DNA from: Prorocentrum cordatum
Taxonomy: Eukaryota > Sar > Dinophyceae > Prorocentrales > Prorocentraceae
Reading direction: 5' to 3'
NCBI GenBank assembly: GCA_963575745.1
Contig: CAUYUJ010015282.1
Location: forward strand, 1,187,651-1,251,650
DNA: 64,000 nucleotides
Positions 63,625 to 64,000 of the stretch are shown here, piece by piece (the first letter of the stretch is position 1; the number at the start of each line of letters is the position of its first letter). Position numbers and translations under genes: made by a program. The notes under the pieces are model-generated. The model made no database searches. It was not told where the DNA came from and was given only the letters and a program-made list of their open reading frames with translations.

Positions 63625-64000
63625 GTCCGAGGTGGAACTAGACCGTGGGCTAGAGCTCACCAAGCAGTTCGATGCTGAAGTCGGGTTCGTGGAGAACGAG
63701 TCGAAGAGGCAGCACTGGTCCGTGCTGCAGGAGAGCAACTCTGTGGAGCACCTGGGCGTCATGTGCGACCCCGCTCGGGCTCGCATCCCGATCACCCCCG
63801 GCGGAGGATGGTCAGAGCTCGAGGCGGGAATCCAGATCCTCAAGACCTTCCCTGGACGTGCTGACGCGCGGGAGCGTATCGCCCTTGCCTACCTCCGCCC
63901 TTTATGGATGTGGGCCACGCCTTTCCTGGAGCCTGTTCCTCAACCTCTCGTAGGAGCTCTTTTCCAGGCAATTCAGAAGACTCGCTGTTCCTGGTGGTGT
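63599..64000 (+). pseudogene. LINE-type reverse transcriptase fragment, copy C
   Basis: A different frame from the vWF-D ORF, open to the window end. It reads GDRSLTAESEVELDRGLELT, KQFDAEVGFVENESKRQHW, VEHLGVMCDP, then ARERIALAYLRPLWMWATPF and a FQAIQKTRCSWW end. This matches the part of non-LTR RTs just after the catalytic core (the vGxvxNxxK and the YLG-like HLG motifs, then the thumb). The catalytic FADD part is absent upstream, so the fragment is 5' truncated at or near 63599, where it meets the 3' end of the vWF-D gene. Confidence 0.7.

Overview
The window reads as dinoflagellate nuclear DNA. The best evidence is a set of decayed copies of the dinoflagellate spliced-leader (SL) sequence in front of coding regions at 33875, 45761, 49300 and 61823. 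Two of these sit a short way upstream of intact, intronless genes, as expected when trans-spliced mRNAs are reverse transcribed and put back into the genome. High GC, sparse genes, long introns or gaps full of simple repeats, and many dead retroelements fit the same picture. The genus cannot be fixed from the sequence alone.

Layout. 1-2150: decayed LINE-type reverse transcriptase (RT). 2280-13500: almost only repeats (TCC, AAC, TA and GA tracts, a GGGTCGCGG minisatellite, 14-bp, 75-bp, 104-bp and 152-bp tandem arrays) plus two dispersed families, called R1 and R2 here. 13700-23340: a ~150-bp satellite array split by one large retroelement (15259-22194). That element has 440-bp direct terminal repeats, a GIY-YIG endonuclease ORF upstream of an RT ORF, and three further ORFs downstream, one of them membrane-like. 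It is the most interesting object in the window and looks like a Penelope-like element with the endonuclease in N-terminal position. 23340-40800: low-complexity DNA with scattered decayed coding fragments. 40821-44552: two exons of a SNF2-family ATPase. 44666-44938: a foldback element that could be an intron. 45849-47108: an intact kelch-repeat gene with SL relics. 49300-50440: an SL relic followed by decayed coding sequence. 53195-53880: the second R2 copy, inverted. 54240-57329: a second decayed LINE. 59698-60510: another R1 copy. 61912-63624: an intact secreted vWF-D-like protein gene with an SL relic. 63599-64000: a third LINE RT fragment running off the window.

Only two genes look functional as they stand (kelch; vWF-D-like), with the SNF2 gene probably functional but spliced. 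The retroelement ORFs at 15850-21760 are long and open, but separated by a frameshift, an in-frame TAG and a second frameshift, so the copy is either recently dead or uses recoding. Many other long open frames here arise from GGA/TCC and GAC/GTC tracts, which lack stops in most frames. They are not genes.
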